Numbered from the stretch's first letter, positions 7,265-20,208 are shown. The stretch is 64,000 nt of DNA from Synechococcus sp. BL107 (GCF_000153805.1 NZ_DS022298.1:442616-506615); one strand, 5' to 3'. Numbers and translations are program-made. Notes: generated by a model not told the origin, from the letters alone.

Positions 7265-8995
7265 ATGCAGCCCTCAAGCGATGAAACGCTGCGGACTCTT
7301 CTCAGTGATCTCTACCGAGGTGATTCTCCAGGTGATCTCGAGAAGTTGTCGTCGCAATTGCTGCAGATTCTGAGCCAATCGTCAGAGGATCATGACGTTC
7401 CAATCGGGTCGTCCCGATGGAGAAGGGATGATGCTGTGTTGATTACCTACGCGAATACTGTTGCGGATGATGCAACTTTTGGACTGCAAAGTCTTCGTGG
7501 TTTGGTGAATCGCCACTTGGAGCCATTTGCTCGGGTGATTCATGTTTTGCCATTTCTAAAGTCAACGAGTGATGGCGGTTTTGCTGTCTCGAGTTATCAG
7601 ACGATTCAGCAAGAGTACGGAGACTGGTCGGATCTCAGTGCCTTGGCTGAGGGACGTCGCTTGATGGCTGATCTTGTTCTTAATCATGTTTCTGCTTCTC
7701 ATCCCTGGGTGCAGCAGTTCCTCCGAAACGAGCAGCCTGGCGAATCGTGTGTGCTGGAAGCGAGTCCAGATCCTTGCTGGCACGATGTGGTTCGTCCGCG
7801 TAGTTCCGCCTTATTTACACAGCTCAGTGGTCCCAATGGGCGCCGTCAGGTTTGGACCACGTTTGGTCCTGATCAGGTGGATTTGGATTGGCACCACCCT
7901 CAAGTTCTCCTCGGTTTCATCGAGTTGTTGAATCGATTGCTGAGCCACGGGGTGCGTTGGATTCGACTCGATGCTGTGGGTTTTGTTTGGAAGGAGCCCA
8001 ACACAAGCTGCATCCATTTGCCGCAGGCTCATCGTCTTGTGCAGGTGTTGCGTTACCTGCTGGATCGCCATAGTCCTGATGGGGTTGTGGTTACAGAAAC
8101 CAACGTTCCTGAACAGGAAAATCTCTCCTATTTGCGCAATGGCCAAGAGGCGCATTTGGCTTACAACTTTCCTCTTCCGCCGCTGTTGTTGGAGGCAGCA
8201 ATGAGTGGCCGAGCTGATCTGCTCAATGCTTGGTTAACCCGTTGGCCCCAATTGCCGAACCAGACCGGACTGTTGAATTTCACCGCTTGTCATGACGGCG
8301 TCGGCTTACGGTCACTTGAGGGGCTGATGGCTGATCAACGTGTCCTTCAGCTCCTAATGGGTTGCGAGCGTCGAGGCGGTTTGATCAGCCATCGACGTCT
8401 TAGCAATGGTGAGGAGGTTCCTTATGAAATCAATATCAGTTGGTGGAGTGCCATGGCCGATGGTGGGATCGATCCTGGCCATCATCAGCGTTCTCGATTT
8501 TTGCTGACCCAACTCTTGGTGATGGTTTTGCCGGGGATCCCAGCGTTTTATCTCCCTGCTCTTTTGGCCACCCCCAATGATTTGGCACGGTTCCGGCGTA
8601 CCGGTCATCGGAGAGATCTCAACCGTCCTCAGTTCAGATTGGAAGCGTTGGAGCGTCGTCTTCAGGATCCTGATGCGGATGCCACCAATGTGTTGGCTGC
8701 CTTACGTCATGCCCTGGAGGTTCGTTCGTCGCAACCGGCACTTCACCCCGATGCGACGATGACGGTGCTCAGTTCAGACCGATCCGACCTCGTGATCTTG
8801 AAGCGTTCAAGAGATGGCGACATCCCTCTCTACGCCGTGCATAACATCACCTCGAATCGGTTGACGTTGTCGTTGGCTCAGCTGCGTGCCGAGTCCGATG
8901 GTGGTTTTGTGGATTGCCTGAGTCGGCAGTCGTTTACGGCTCAAGAGCAACCCTCCATCGAACCCTATGCCGTGCACTGGTTGGTGACGCGATGA
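7265..8995 (+). CDS. GH13 subfamily-18 phosphorylase, probably glucosylglycerate phosphorylase
   Basis: This 576-residue protein is an alpha-amylase-superfamily enzyme of the sucrose-phosphorylase type. The (beta/alpha)8 motifs are visible: LADLVLNHVSASHPW (region I), WIRLDAVGF with the nucleophile near Asp236 (region II), and VVTETN with the acid/base near Glu278 (region III). ATG 7265 is chosen over GTG 7247 because AGGAG sits 7 bases before it. GH13_18 members phosphorolyse sucrose, glucosylglycerol or glucosylglycerate. Its place between gpgS and gpgP, overlapping gpgP by 4 bases, favours reversible breakdown of glucosylglycerate to glucose-1-phosphate and glycerate. Substrate is inferred from context only; older annotations would say sucrose phosphorylase. 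Confidence 0.75.
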   Translation: MQPSSDETLRTLLSDLYRGDSPGDLEKLSSQLLQILSQSSEDHDVPIGSSRWRRDDAVLITYANTVADDATFGLQSLRGLVNRHLEPFARVIHVLPFLKSTSDGGFAVSSYQTIQQEYGDWSDLSALAEGRRLMADLVLNHVSASHPWVQQFLRNEQPGESCVLEASPDPCWHDVVRPRSSALFTQLSGPNGRRQVWTTFGPDQVDLDWHHPQVLLGFIELLNRLLSHGVRWIRLDAVGFVWKEPNTSCIHLPQAHRLVQVLRYLLDRHSPDGVVVTETNVPEQENLSYLRNGQEAHLAYNFPLPPLLLEAAMSGRADLLNAWLTRWPQLPNQTGLLNFTACHDGVGLRSLEGLMADQRVLQLLMGCERRGGLISHRRLSNGEEVPYEINISWWSAMADGGIDPGHHQRSRFLLTQLLVMVLPGIPAFYLPALLATPNDLARFRRTGHRRDLNRPQFRLEALERRLQDPDADATNVLAALRHALEVRSSQPALHPDATMTVLSSDRSDLVILKRSRDGDIPLYAVHNITSNRLTLSLAQLRAESDGGFVDCLSRQSFTAQEQPSIEPYAVHWLVTR

Positions 8996-9813
8996 CCAAT
9001 ACAATCGCGACCCCACACTGGTGGGTGGTGACTGATTTAGATGGCACCCTGATGGACCATCACTACGACTGGTCCCCTGCGGAACCAGCCATACGGCGTT
9101 TGCAAGCGGCAGGTATACCTGTGATCCCCTGCACCAGCAAAACGGCTGAGGAGGTGATTCGATTTCGAGAGCAGCTGGATCTTCATGACCCATTCATCGT
9201 CGAGAACGGTGGTGCGATCCATGGCGAGTCGTCAACTGGTCAGCCTTGGGGGTTACCCCTTGGTCCTGGCTGGGCGGAGCTCAAGCCTCAGCTTTCTGCC
9301 TTGGAATTGGAGTTAGGAGAGCCGTTGCGGGCCCTCGACGAGCTCACCGATGCCGAGGGTGAACGGCTGCTCGGGCTTCAGGGAGATGTCCTCCGTCAGG
9401 CGCAGCGGCGATGTTGCAGCGTGCCTTTTGTGCCTCCCTCCGCTGACGTGCGCCTGCGGCTGGAGGCGTTAGTGGAACAACGGGGTCTCACGGTGGTGCA
9501 GGGCAACCGCATGGGGCATTTGTTGGGGCCAGGGATTAGTAAAGGGAACGCCTTGCACGTGTTGAAGCAGCACTTGAACCAACCTGATGTGGCGGTTTTG
9601 GCCCTAGGCGATTCCCCGAATGACCTTCCCTTGCTTGAGGCCGCAGATTTGGCGGTGGTGGTTCCTGGTGTTGAAGGGCCCCATCCCCTGCTCTTGCCAG
9701 GTTTAACCAGCGGTCGCTTTCAGTTGGCAGGAGCAGCCCATGGCGCGGGCTGGGCTGAGGCGGTTCAGCGGTTGCTGCCACCCTTGTCCAACAAAAGCTG
9801 CCAGAGCCCTTGA
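8992..9813 (+). CDS. gpgP: Glucosyl/mannosyl-3-phosphoglycerate phosphatase (HAD-IIB)
   Basis: This 273-residue HAD-superfamily phosphatase removes the phosphate of glucosyl-3-phosphoglycerate to give glucosylglycerate. Motif I is DLDGT (15-19), motif II lies in IPCTSKTAEEV, and motif IV is LALGDSPNDLPLLEAAD. The PFIVENGGAIH segment is typical of the MpgP/GpgP branch. ATG 8992 overlaps the GH13 stop by 4 bases; the open frame runs 78 bases further upstream inside GH13. The 3' end overlaps convergent pabC by 49 bases. Confidence 0.85.
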   Translation: MTNTIATPHWWVVTDLDGTLMDHHYDWSPAEPAIRRLQAAGIPVIPCTSKTAEEVIRFREQLDLHDPFIVENGGAIHGESSTGQPWGLPLGPGWAELKPQLSALELELGEPLRALDELTDAEGERLLGLQGDVLRQAQRRCCSVPFVPPSADVRLRLEALVEQRGLTVVQGNRMGHLLGPGISKGNALHVLKQHLNQPDVAVLALGDSPNDLPLLEAADLAVVVPGVEGPHPLLLPGLTSGRFQLAGAAHGAGWAEAVQRLLPPLSNKSCQSP

Positions 9814-10595
9814 GCTGAACTCGGTGCTGTGAGGGATTGGTTGTCGTGGGTTTTGATTGGCCTGCAGCTGAGGCTGTTGATCAGAAGGCCCTGATCACTG
9901 CTTTGCAGAGTCCCCCCCACATCGGCTTCCATCGCGATGCCAAGGCTGAGGGCGCGGGCTCGCATTACCCCAGGAAGGCAGCCGCTGCTCAAAGGAGGAG
10001 TGATCCATCTCCCCTCGCGGTGCACCAACAAGTTGGCGACGGTTCCACAACACAGTTCGCCTTGGGTGTTGTGCAGCAGGGCGTCATCGGCTCCAGCGCG
10101 TTCGGCTTCGCGGCGAGCTTGGATCGCAGCGGTGTAGGCGAAGGTTTTGCATCGACTACTCATGCTGTCGCGATTGCGACGTTCGAGCCGACTTGTGATC
10201 GTTCGGATGGGTAGAAAATGCATGCTGCAAGGGGTGAGGGTGAGCCAAAAACGATGGTGGTTGAGGTTGGCTATGCCAATGCCTCGCCCCTGCCCGGAGC
10301 CGCGGCTCCAGTTCAACCGCAGGGCTCCACTGGCCTGATGCAGTTCGCTTTTCACAATCGCTTCATCGATCAGGCCGCTGAGATCCTGTTGGAATGGCGG
10401 TGGGTCCATTCCCAGTAGCTCAGCGCTCGCAATCCATCGCGCAAGATGTTCAGGTAGCAATTGCGCTGTTCCATTTAGAACCAAGATGGTTTCGAAGAGG
10501 CCATCCGCGAGTTGCAGGCCTCGATCACTCAGCGGAAGTTGCAGGTCGTCGGGGTCCCCCCAACGTCCGTCGATCCAAGCAATCGTCACTGGCAT
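9765..10595 (-). CDS. pabC: Aminotransferase class IV, probable 4-amino-4-deoxychorismate lyase
   Basis: This 276-residue fold-type IV PLP enzyme would release pyruvate from aminodeoxychorismate to give p-aminobenzoate for folate. It starts [14 protein letters not shown] at ATG 10595, overlapping the pabB stop by 10 bases. LSDRGLQLADGLFETI near residue 30 is the typical class IV N-terminal motif; the likely PLP lysine lies in CKTFAYTAA, and ELCCGTVANLLV matches the cofactor-phosphate region. A branched-chain or D-amino acid transaminase has the same fold, but adjacency and coupling to pabB favour PabC. Confidence 0.8.
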   Translation of the reverse strand: MPVTIAWIDGRWGDPDDLQLPLSDRGLQLADGLFETILVLNGTAQLLPEHLARWIASAELLGMDPPPFQQDLSGLIDEAIVKSELHQASGALRLNWSRGSGQGRGIGIANLNHHRFWLTLTPCSMHFLPIRTITSRLERRNRDSMSSRCKTFAYTAAIQARREAERAGADDALLHNTQGELCCGTVANLLVHREGRWITPPLSSGCLPGVMRARALSLGIAMEADVGGTLQSSDQGLLINSLSCRPIKTHDNQSLTAPSSAQGLWQLLLDKGGSNR

Positions 10596-11890
10596 GCCAG
10601 AGCCTCCAGCAGAGGTTGCAACTTCCAATTCAGTTCGTCAGCTTCGCCTTCTGGATCTGAGTCGGCAACGATCCCGCAGCCAGCATGGGCTCTCAGGGTG
10701 TGGCCTGATCGGATGAGGGATCGAATCAGGATGTTGCTGTCGAAGCGGCCATCCCAATCGATATGAATCAACGACCCGCAGTACGGGCCGCGGCTCGTGG
10801 GCTCCAGTTCCTGCAAGCGCTGGCAGGCCCGCAGTTTTGGTGCTCCACTGATCGACCCACCTGGCCAGCTCGCTTCCAGGAGATCAACCCAATTCAGTTC
10901 ATCCCGTAGCTGCCCCTCCACGACAGAGGTGAGGTGATGAACGGAGGCGTAGCTCTCCAATCCCACGAGTTGAGGTACCTGGATGGAGCCGGGCGTGCAG
11001 ACGCGGCCCAGGTCATTACGAAGCAGGTCGACAACCATCACGTTCTCGGCTCGATCTTTGTCGCTGCAGATCAATTCAGCGGCCAGATCGGCATCACGCT
11101 CGGGATCGCTGTGCCGGGGTCGGGTGCCTTTGATCGGACGGGTTTGGACACGGCCTGAGCAATCCACGGAGACAAATCGTTCTGGAGATGAGGAGAGCAA
11201 TGCGTCATGGTTTTCGGTGATCACCAGGCCAGCGAACGGCGCTGGGCAGCGTTCTCGAATCCGGTGAAACAGCTCCAATGCACTGGTGTTGGATGGCCAG
11301 CTCGTGCTGCAGCAGGCGGTGAGATTGGCTTGGAAGAGATCACCCGCGGCGATCAGATCGCGAATCCGCCGAACGCCATTGGCAAAATCGCTGCGATCGG
11401 TGTGATGTGTCCAAGCATCAAGGGCAATGGGAGGTGCAGTTGGATTGATCGTGGTGGGCGCTGTGGCAAGTGAATCCAGCAAGGCCGTCATGGTGCTGGG
11501 GTTGGTTCCTTCGATCCAGAGGTGCTGGTTTTGGAGATCGAAACGAAGAATTGGGTCATGCCTTGCAATCCAAAGGCTTGGCATGGCATCGGCACACCAG
11601 ACATTGCCGGGTTCTGACCAGGCGGCAGCTTCATAGCTGAGCCATCCGGTCCAGTGACCATCCTCGAGGTGTCGTAGCGCTTCGAATGGATTGCTTGCCC
11701 CTGGCTCTCCCGGACGTCCTCGGCAGCAAACGGTTTCCACCGGAGTCACTCCAAGGGTGACCCAACGGCCCAGGGCACTGCCGTCTCCATCCAGCCAGAT
11801 CAGGCCTTCTTCCCCGTAGAGGGCCGCCAGTTGCGTGGCCACCATCACGGGTGCGCGCCAGGGAATCTTTTGGCGGTGCAACCTATTCAT
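10586..11890 (-). CDS. pabB: Aminodeoxychorismate synthase component I
   Basis: This 434-residue chorismate-utilising enzyme aminates chorismate for p-aminobenzoate synthesis. The C-terminal half carries the family's signature: [25 protein letters not shown], then [20 protein letters not shown] and [22 protein letters not shown] 11890 gives [11 protein letters not shown] and overlaps the queC stop by 4 bases (ATGA). TrpE has similar motifs, but the shorter length and coupling to a class IV aminotransferase support PabB. The glutamine amidotransferase subunit is not in this window. Confidence 0.85.
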   Translation of the reverse strand: MNRLHRQKIPWRAPVMVATQLAALYGEEGLIWLDGDGSALGRWVTLGVTPVETVCCRGRPGEPGASNPFEALRHLEDGHWTGWLSYEAAAWSEPGNVWCADAMPSLWIARHDPILRFDLQNQHLWIEGTNPSTMTALLDSLATAPTTINPTAPPIALDAWTHHTDRSDFANGVRRIRDLIAAGDLFQANLTACCSTSWPSNTSALELFHRIRERCPAPFAGLVITENHDALLSSSPERFVSVDCSGRVQTRPIKGTRPRHSDPERDADLAAELICSDKDRAENVMVVDLLRNDLGRVCTPGSIQVPQLVGLESYASVHHLTSVVEGQLRDELNWVDLLEASWPGGSISGAPKLRACQRLQELEPTSRGPYCGSLIHIDWDGRFDSNILIRSLIRSGHTLRAHAGCGIVADSDPEGEADELNWKLQPLLEALACQ

Positions 11891-12567
11891 CCCTGGGCGT
11901 TGCTGCATAGGTCTGGTCGGCCGGCCTCGCGAAGGGCTGAATCCCGAATGCGGCAGCTGTCGCAGACGCCGCAGGGACGGTTGCCGCCGCTGTAGCAACT
12001 CCACGTTTCATTGATGGGGACCCCCAGGCGGAGTGCTTCGTCCACGATTTTGGTTTTGCTCCACTCCACCAGTGGAGCCCAGAGTTGAGGTCCATGCCCT
12101 TCCCGTCCAGCTTTGCTGGACAGGCTGGCCAAGCTTTGAAAAGCGTCGAGGTAATCAGGACGGCAGTCGGGATAGCCGGAGTAGTCAACGGCATTCACGC
12201 CAAGCACCAACCGTTCTGCCCCTCGTGCTTCGGCAAGGCTGAGCCCGATCGCAATGAAGACCGTGTTGCGTCCAGGGACGTAGGTCACGGGGATGACACC
12301 CTCTTCCACTCCACTGGTGGGAACGGTTTGGTTTGGATCTGTGAGGGCGGAGCCTCCCCACGCTCCGAGATTCACATCCACTTGATGATGTTCGGCCAAG
12401 TTGAGATGGGCGGCCACTTTGGCGGCAGCTTTGAGTTCACGCCGATGACGTTGTCCGTAATCGAAGGACAGTCCGATGACACGATCACCGCTCTCCTGAG
12501 CTAGCGCGGCAGCTGTGGCGGAATCCAGTCCGCCGGAAAGCAAGGCAATTGCGGTGCGTTGGGCCAT
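11887..12567 (-). CDS. queC: 7-cyano-7-deazaguanine synthase QueC
   Basis: This 226-residue ATP-dependent enzyme converts 7-carboxy-7-deazaguanine to preQ0 for queuosine. SGGLDS at 11-16 is the PP-loop pyrophosphatase motif. Four zinc-ligand cysteines sit near the end: Cys191, Cys199, Cys202 and Cys205, in [32 protein letters not shown] is the substrate-recognition segment. The stop overlaps pabB by 4 bases. queE, which acts one step earlier, is only 1 kb upstream on the same strand. Confidence 0.95.
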   Translation of the reverse strand: MAQRTAIALLSGGLDSATAAALAQESGDRVIGLSFDYGQRHRRELKAAAKVAAHLNLAEHHQVDVNLGAWGGSALTDPNQTVPTSGVEEGVIPVTYVPGRNTVFIAIGLSLAEARGAERLVLGVNAVDYSGYPDCRPDYLDAFQSLASLSSKAGREGHGPQLWAPLVEWSKTKIVDEALRLGVPINETWSCYSGGNRPCGVCDSCRIRDSALREAGRPDLCSNAQG

Positions 12568-12623
12568 GCCCTCATTAAAAAACTTCGTGGAGCGTTGTTG
12601 TTTGTTCTCGGCGATGGTTTGGC

Positions 12624-13481
12624 TTATGTCGTGGCTTGCGTCAGCTCATGCAGGGCGCAGTAGTCCTGGTGATCGAGTGGTGTCCCGTTGGCTTTGTGCA
12701 GGAGTTCCGCCAGTCCTTTCAGGCCAAGGTCTTGCACGCCTGCTTCGCTGGTTTCCTGCAGGAATAATTCGAGATCTTTGCGGAGCAATGCAGTGCTGAA
12801 GTTGGGATCGTCGTAGTGACCTCCCAGCATGCGTTCGAGCTTTTTGTCGAATGTGGGTGCGTACAGGGCTGAGGGCCGCAGGATCTCCATGAACGTCTCG
12901 ACCGGCACACCTGCGTGCTGAATCAGACGGAGTGACAACGAAAAGCTGTGGGTGAGGCTTGCGATCAATTGGTTCAAGGCGATTTTGGTGGCAGCACCGC
13001 TCCCCACGGGGCCCACCAGCTTGGGTTGTTGGCTGAGATGCTTCAACAGGTCGAGCTGCTGCTCAAAGACGTCGGCATCTCCGCCCGCCATCACCAGGAG
13101 GGATCCGCTCAGTGCCTGGGGCTTGCTGCCGAGCACTGGTGCTTCGAGATAAGAACCGTTTTGTCGCAGAACTTGTGTTGCGAGGGCTTTGCTTTCGCTC
13201 ACACCCATCGTTCCCATGGGGATCACGGTGGTGTGGTGCAGTGGCCCAAGCCCAGCCACAACCTTTGCGGTCACTGCACCGTCTCGCAACACCGTGATGA
13301 TCGTTTCGCATGTGTTGGAAACCTCGGAGAGATCTCCGATTTCTGTGGCCCCCAGCGCGAGTAGTGGTTCGATTCGTTCCTTGGTTCTATTCCAAGCGTG
13401 CACGGTTGAGCCCTGGCTTAAACATCGTTGGGCGATGGCCTCCCCGAGGAGCCCAGTACCGAGAACCGCCACAGACTTCAT
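12624..13481 (-). CDS. NAD(P)-dependent beta-hydroxyacid dehydrogenase family protein
   Basis: This 285-residue protein starts [21 protein letters not shown], a Rossmann G-x-G-x-x-G nucleotide-binding motif. The all-helical C-terminal domain contains [19 protein letters not shown], with the conserved catalytic lysine of the 3-hydroxyisobutyrate / 6-phosphogluconate dehydrogenase superfamily. [19 protein letters not shown] is the usual linker motif. Glyoxylate/succinic semialdehyde reductase or 3-hydroxyisobutyrate dehydrogenase are possible; the substrate cannot be read from the sequence. It lies between queC and queE, but a role in that pathway is not implied. Confidence 0.8.
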   Translation of the reverse strand: MKSVAVLGTGLLGEAIAQRCLSQGSTVHAWNRTKERIEPLLALGATEIGDLSEVSNTCETIITVLRDGAVTAKVVAGLGPLHHTTVIPMGTMGVSESKALATQVLRQNGSYLEAPVLGSKPQALSGSLLVMAGGDADVFEQQLDLLKHLSQQPKLVGPVGSGAATKIALNQLIASLTHSFSLSLRLIQHAGVPVETFMEILRPSALYAPTFDKKLERMLGGHYDDPNFSTALLRKDLELFLQETSEAGVQDLGLKGLAELLHKANGTPLDHQDYCALHELTQATT

Positions 13482-13530
13482 GGTTCAAGCAAAGGCGAAG
13501 GTCTTGTGCGATGAACGTAATAGAGCTGGT

Positions 13531-15797
<2,267 letters not shown>

Positions 15798-15860
15798 CTA
15801 ACGGGCGATTTTTCAAATTACTTGGCGTTGGACAACTGCACCATCGCAATGGAGACGTTT

Positions 15861-16994
15861 TTAGGAATCCAAGCCTTGGATGTAGTCCCGAATTTTGCTG
15901 CGTTTTTGCGGTTGGCGCAGCTTGAGTAAGGCACGGGTTTCGATCTGACGCACCCGTTCCCGCGACAGCTTTAGTTCTTCACCGATCTGCGCGAGTGTTT
16001 GTGGCGTGTCGTCCTCAAGGCCGAATCGTCGTCGAAGCACAGCAGCCTCACGGGTGGTGAGTTCATCAAGAAGACCTTCAAGGTCGTTATGGAGTTCGTC
16101 GTGGGTCAAGGTTTCTTCAGGCGTGGCCTTGCCGTCTTCGATTAGGTCCCCGAGCTGGGTGTCTTGATCTTTGCCAACGCGGCTATCCAGTGACACCGAG
16201 CGGGGAACGCGCTCAAGGGTTTGTCGCACCGTGTCTTCACTGATGCCCAGTTCGCGGGCCAAATCGGCAATCGAGGCGATGCGTCCCTCATTGCTTGCGA
16301 TCTCCTGCTGAACCCGTTTGATCCGGTTGAGCTTTTCAGTGACATGCACAGGGAGCCGAATGGTGCGGCTCTGGGTGGCAATCGCCCGAGTCATGCCTTG
16401 GCGGATCCACCAGTAGGCGTAGGTGCTGAATCGAAAGCCTCGGGTGGGATCGAATTTTTCGACAGCGCGCTCGAGGCCAAGGGTTCCTTCTTGAACCAGG
16501 TCAAGGATTTCCATCCCCCGCTGTTGGTATTTCTTGGCCACAGCCACCACAAGCCTGAGGTTGGCCTGGATCATGTGGTCCTTCGCCCGGCGTCCGTTGC
16601 GCAGGCTCAGCTTGAGTTCTTTGGCCTCGATCGCAGCTTGCTCAGCCCAAGCCACATAGCCCGCATCGATTCGAGATTGCAGCTCCTGCAGTGATAAACC
16701 AGCGGCACGGGCCCACTCTTGTTTCGTGGGCCAATGGCTGTGGTGATTAGCTTCGCGGCGTTGGAGCTCCTCTAAGCGGTGCAGCTCACCAATGGCGGGA
16801 TTGGTATCCGATAGCTCGCGCTGCTGCTTTAAAAGCGTTTCGCGGCGTTGCACGAGACGAGCCAGCGTGACTTCTTCCTCGCTTGTGAGCAGGTCAACGC
16901 GGCCAATGTCTTGCAGGTACAGCCGCAACAGATCCGTCGTCCCGCTGGAGCGGCGACTACGGGTCTCCCCAGTTCTTCGGGGCAAGCGCGGCAA
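15861..16994 (-). CDS. RNA polymerase sigma factor, sigma-70 group 2
   Basis: This 377-residue sigma factor has the four conserved regions. Region 1.2 is DLLRLYLQDIGRVDLLTSEEEV. Region 2 is NLRLVVAVAKKYQQRGMEILDLVQEGTLGLERAVEKFDP then FSTYAYWWIRQGMTRAI. Region 3 is around LPVHVTEKL, and region 4 ends in a helix-turn-helix with LKLSRERVRQIETRAL. Length and lack of a long region 1.1 fit a cyanobacterial group 2 (alternative, non-essential) factor rather than the principal RpoD. The start is the in-frame TTG 16994; no good ribosome binding site is close to it, so the true start could be slightly further in. Confidence 0.88.
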   Translation of the reverse strand: MPRLPRRTGETRSRRSSGTTDLLRLYLQDIGRVDLLTSEEEVTLARLVQRRETLLKQQRELSDTNPAIGELHRLEELQRREANHHSHWPTKQEWARAAGLSLQELQSRIDAGYVAWAEQAAIEAKELKLSLRNGRRAKDHMIQANLRLVVAVAKKYQQRGMEILDLVQEGTLGLERAVEKFDPTRGFRFSTYAYWWIRQGMTRAIATQSRTIRLPVHVTEKLNRIKRVQQEIASNEGRIASIADLARELGISEDTVRQTLERVPRSVSLDSRVGKDQDTQLGDLIEDGKATPEETLTHDELHNDLEGLLDELTTREAAVLRRRFGLEDDTPQTLAQIGEELKLSRERVRQIETRALLKLRQPQKRSKIRDYIQGLDS

Positions 16995-17090
16995 AGGCTG
17001 AAGGCGAACGTTGTTCCTTCAGGGTTCCTCGTTGTGCCGGTTGGTGGGCAAATGTGCTGATTCCCTTCGGGATTTCATCACGCCTTGTGA

Positions 17091-18923
17091 TCAGTCCTCA
17101 TCGTCGGTCGGATCCACCCAGGTGCTCGATACATGCAGCTCCTGCAGCTGTTTTTCGGCAACGCTGCTGGGTGCGTCGGTCATCAGGCAGCGGGCTTGCT
17201 GGGTTTTCGGAAATGCAATGGTGTCGCGGATCGATTCTTCACCCGCTAGGAGCATCACCATTCGGTCGATGCCAAAGGCAAGCCCGCCATGGGGAGGAGC
17301 GCCCATATCGAGGGCATTGATCAAGAAACCAAATTGCTCTTGAGCTTCTTCAAGGGGGAGACCCACGGTTTGCAGCACTTGGCGTTGCAGGGCGGAGTCG
17401 TGGATGCGAAGGGAGCCGCCACCGAGCTCAAGACCGTTCAAGACAAGGTCGTAGGCCTGTGCTCTCGCGCTCGGCAGGGTGGTTGCCCATTGCGCGGGAT
17501 CACTGCCCAGGTCGTCGGTGTTTGGGGCACAGAACGGGTGGTGTAGGGCTTCATATCGGTCTTCATCGCCGTTGAACTCGAACATTGGAAAGTCCACAAC
17601 CCAGAGGAAGTTCCATGCATCGTTTTGCCGATCGGGTTGAACCAGCTTGAGTTCCTTCGCCAGGTACTGCCGCACGCGGTCGAGAGCCTTGTTGACGATG
17701 GCGGTTTCGCCAGCTCCAAACAGCAACAGGGTGCCTGGCGTTGCACCGGTTCGCTCCAACAATTCGGCTTTCTGCTCGTCAGACAGGTTGTCCTTGATGG
17801 CTCCAATCGTGTCGATTTCGCCGCCGTCGCGGACGCGAATGAAGGCCAAGCCCCCCGCTCCAGCAGCTTGCGCTTCGCTGAAGACATCTCCACCAGGCTT
17901 GATCCGGACGTTCGACAGGGCATCGTTACCCCCCGGCACGGCGATGACTTTCACCGCCCCGCCGGATTTCACGGCTCCACTGAAGACTTTGAAGCCCATG
18001 TCCTGGACGATGTCGGACACCGTCACCAACTCCATGCCGTAGCGCGTATCCGGTCGGTCGGTTCCATACCGCTCCATGGCGTCGTGCCAGGTCATGCGTG
18101 GGAAGGGACGGGGAAGTTCGATCCCTTTCACCGACTTCCAGATCGCACAGATCAGATCCTCATTGAGTTGGAGAATTTGTTCCTCACCCATGAAGCTCAT
18201 TTCGATATCCAGCTGGGTGAATTCCGGCTGGCGATCGGCGCGCAGGTCTTCATCCCGGAAGCAGCGAGCAACTTGGTAGTAGCGCTCAATGCCCCCCACC
18301 ATCAGAAGCTGTTTAAACAGTTGAGGCGATTGGGGTAAGGCAAACCAATCGCCGCCACAGACGCGGCTCGGGAGCACATAGTCGCGGGCACCTTCAGGGG
18401 TGGAGCGGGTCAGCACCGGTGTTTCCACTTCGATGAAGCCCTCGTCTTCAAGAAAGCGCCGGGCGACCTGAATGGTGCGGGCCCGTAGTCGCAGGTTGTC
18501 GTTCATGCGCTTGCGGCGCAGATCGAGATAGCGATGACGGAGGCGGAGTTCTTCCCGAGTGTTTTCTTCGTCGTGGACCGACACGGGGAAGGGCAAATTC
18601 CCGGTCACCTTGTTGAGCACAACAATTTCGCTGGCCAGTACCTCCACGGCCCCGGTGGCGAGTTTGTCGTTGAGCGACTCAGCGGGTCGGGCGCGTACCT
18701 TTCCATGCACCTGCAGCACGGTTTCGCTGCGCAGGTGCTCAGCTACGGCGAAGGCTTCGGCACCCAGATCCGGATCAACGGTGATTTGAACAGTGCCGCT
18801 GCGGTCTCGCAGGTCGATAAAAATCACACCACCGTGATCCCGGCGGCGATCCACCCAGCCGCAAAGCTGAACAACCGCATCAATGCTGTCTTTGCGCAGG
18901 TCGCCGCAACCGTTGCTGCGCAT
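17091..18923 (-). CDS. aspS: Aspartyl-tRNA synthetase
   Basis: This 610-residue class II synthetase charges tRNA-Asp; cyanobacterial forms are often non-discriminating and also charge tRNA-Asn, which cannot be decided here. The N-terminal OB fold includes [25 protein letters not shown]. Motif 2 is [20 protein letters not shown] and motif 3 is [20 protein letters not shown]. The large GAD insertion typical of bacterial AspRS is present in the middle. Length is normal. Confidence 0.96.
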   Translation of the reverse strand: MRSNGCGDLRKDSIDAVVQLCGWVDRRRDHGGVIFIDLRDRSGTVQITVDPDLGAEAFAVAEHLRSETVLQVHGKVRARPAESLNDKLATGAVEVLASEIVVLNKVTGNLPFPVSVHDEENTREELRLRHRYLDLRRKRMNDNLRLRARTIQVARRFLEDEGFIEVETPVLTRSTPEGARDYVLPSRVCGGDWFALPQSPQLFKQLLMVGGIERYYQVARCFRDEDLRADRQPEFTQLDIEMSFMGEEQILQLNEDLICAIWKSVKGIELPRPFPRMTWHDAMERYGTDRPDTRYGMELVTVSDIVQDMGFKVFSGAVKSGGAVKVIAVPGGNDALSNVRIKPGGDVFSEAQAAGAGGLAFIRVRDGGEIDTIGAIKDNLSDEQKAELLERTGATPGTLLLFGAGETAIVNKALDRVRQYLAKELKLVQPDRQNDAWNFLWVVDFPMFEFNGDEDRYEALHHPFCAPNTDDLGSDPAQWATTLPSARAQAYDLVLNGLELGGGSLRIHDSALQRQVLQTVGLPLEEAQEQFGFLINALDMGAPPHGGLAFGIDRMVMLLAGEESIRDTIAFPKTQQARCLMTDAPSSVAEKQLQELHVSSTWVDPTDDED

Positions 18924-18972
18924 GGAATGTCTCAGCTAATGAGAAGCGAGTTTCCCATAGCCCCGGTTCTGG

Positions 18973-20070
18973 TTATGGGCGTTTGTAGAAGGGACGCCGG
19001 ACAACGGTGGCGGGTTGGGCTTTGCCCCGGATCTCGACGCTCAAGTTGGTCCCCAGTTTTGCCAAGGCGGTTGGGATGGAAGCCAAGGCGATGGGCTCCT
19101 CCAGCGTGGGAGACCAGGTCCCGCTCGTCACCACGCCCACGGGTTCACCCTTGTGGAGCACTGGGTAGTCGTGACGAGCGATGGCGCGTCCCTCCAATTT
19201 CAGACCAACAAGCCGTTTGTTTGGCCCTGCTTCTGCAGCTTTTTCGAGTGCTTGACGCCCAATGAAGTCGGCCGGCATTTCCAGATGCACGAGCCAGCCC
19301 AAGCCCGCTTCAAAGGGGGTGGTGTCGGCGTTCATGTCTTGCCCATAGAGGTGCATCGCGGCCTCGAGACGCAGGGTGTCACGGGCGCCAAGACCACAGG
19401 GAGCGACGCCTTTCTCGAGGAGTTGGCTCCAGAGCCGTTGACCGTCTTCTGCCGTGAGCAGCAGCTCAGCGCCATCTTCGCCCGTGTAGCCCGTGCGGGC
19501 GGTGAAGACGGAATGGCTTAGGCCTTGAAGGTGGAGGTCTCGGTGGCCAAAGCGGGGTAAGCCGCTGAGGTCGTCTCCACTGAGTTCTTCAAGCAGGGGA
19601 ATGGCTTGGGGGCCTTGCAGCGCCAGTAAAACTCCGTTGTCTTTGATGTCGGTCACGGTGAGACCCGCCGGTTCCATGCGTTCACGAATCCAGGCGGTGT
19701 CGCTGTCTGCGCAGGCAGCATTAATCACCAGCACTAGGGCACCGCGTTCTTCGTCGATGGCGCCAAGGTCATAAATGATCAAGTCGTCCCGGATGCCGCC
19801 TTGGTCGTTGAGCAAAACGGTGTAACAGGCTTCGCCCGGTCCGATCCGATGTAGGTCGCTGGGCACCAGTTGTTGCAAGGTGTCTTTGGGGTTGGTTCCC
19901 TCCAGCCGCAGCACTCCCATGTGGGAGATGTCGAACATTCCAACGCTGTTGCGTACGGCTTTGTGTTCCTGAATCAGACCACTGAATTGCACCGGCATTT
20001 CCCAGCCAGCGAAGGGCACCATTCGGCCACCTCCAGCGCGGCAGAGCTCATAGAGAGGCGTACGCAGCAT
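18973..20070 (-). CDS. gcvT: Glycine cleavage system T protein (aminomethyltransferase)
   Basis: This 365-residue, tetrahydrofolate-dependent aminomethyltransferase releases ammonia from the aminomethyl-lipoyl H protein. ATG 20070 (MLRTPLYELCRAGGGRMVPFAGWEMPVQF) is preferred to the non-ATG extension to 20100. GMFDISHMG and YTGEDGAELL are family landmarks. It lies 40 kb from gcvH and gcvP in this window, so the photorespiratory glycine cleavage system is split over two loci. Confidence 0.95.
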   Translation of the reverse strand: MLRTPLYELCRAGGGRMVPFAGWEMPVQFSGLIQEHKAVRNSVGMFDISHMGVLRLEGTNPKDTLQQLVPSDLHRIGPGEACYTVLLNDQGGIRDDLIIYDLGAIDEERGALVLVINAACADSDTAWIRERMEPAGLTVTDIKDNGVLLALQGPQAIPLLEELSGDDLSGLPRFGHRDLHLQGLSHSVFTARTGYTGEDGAELLLTAEDGQRLWSQLLEKGVAPCGLGARDTLRLEAAMHLYGQDMNADTTPFEAGLGWLVHLEMPADFIGRQALEKAAEAGPNKRLVGLKLEGRAIARHDYPVLHKGEPVGVVTSGTWSPTLEEPIALASIPTALAKLGTNLSVEIRGKAQPATVVRRPFYKRP

Positions 20071-20208
20071 GGCTTTAGCCGAGGGGGTGGCGAGGCGCAA
20101 TCTTATGGAGTGCTTCAGCTAGTTGATGCGAAACCGGAGATCTCCTGTAGTTCATGGTCCATTTCTGGGACCGTCCTTAGCCTTAAAACTCTCTCAATCA
20201 CCCTTTTT

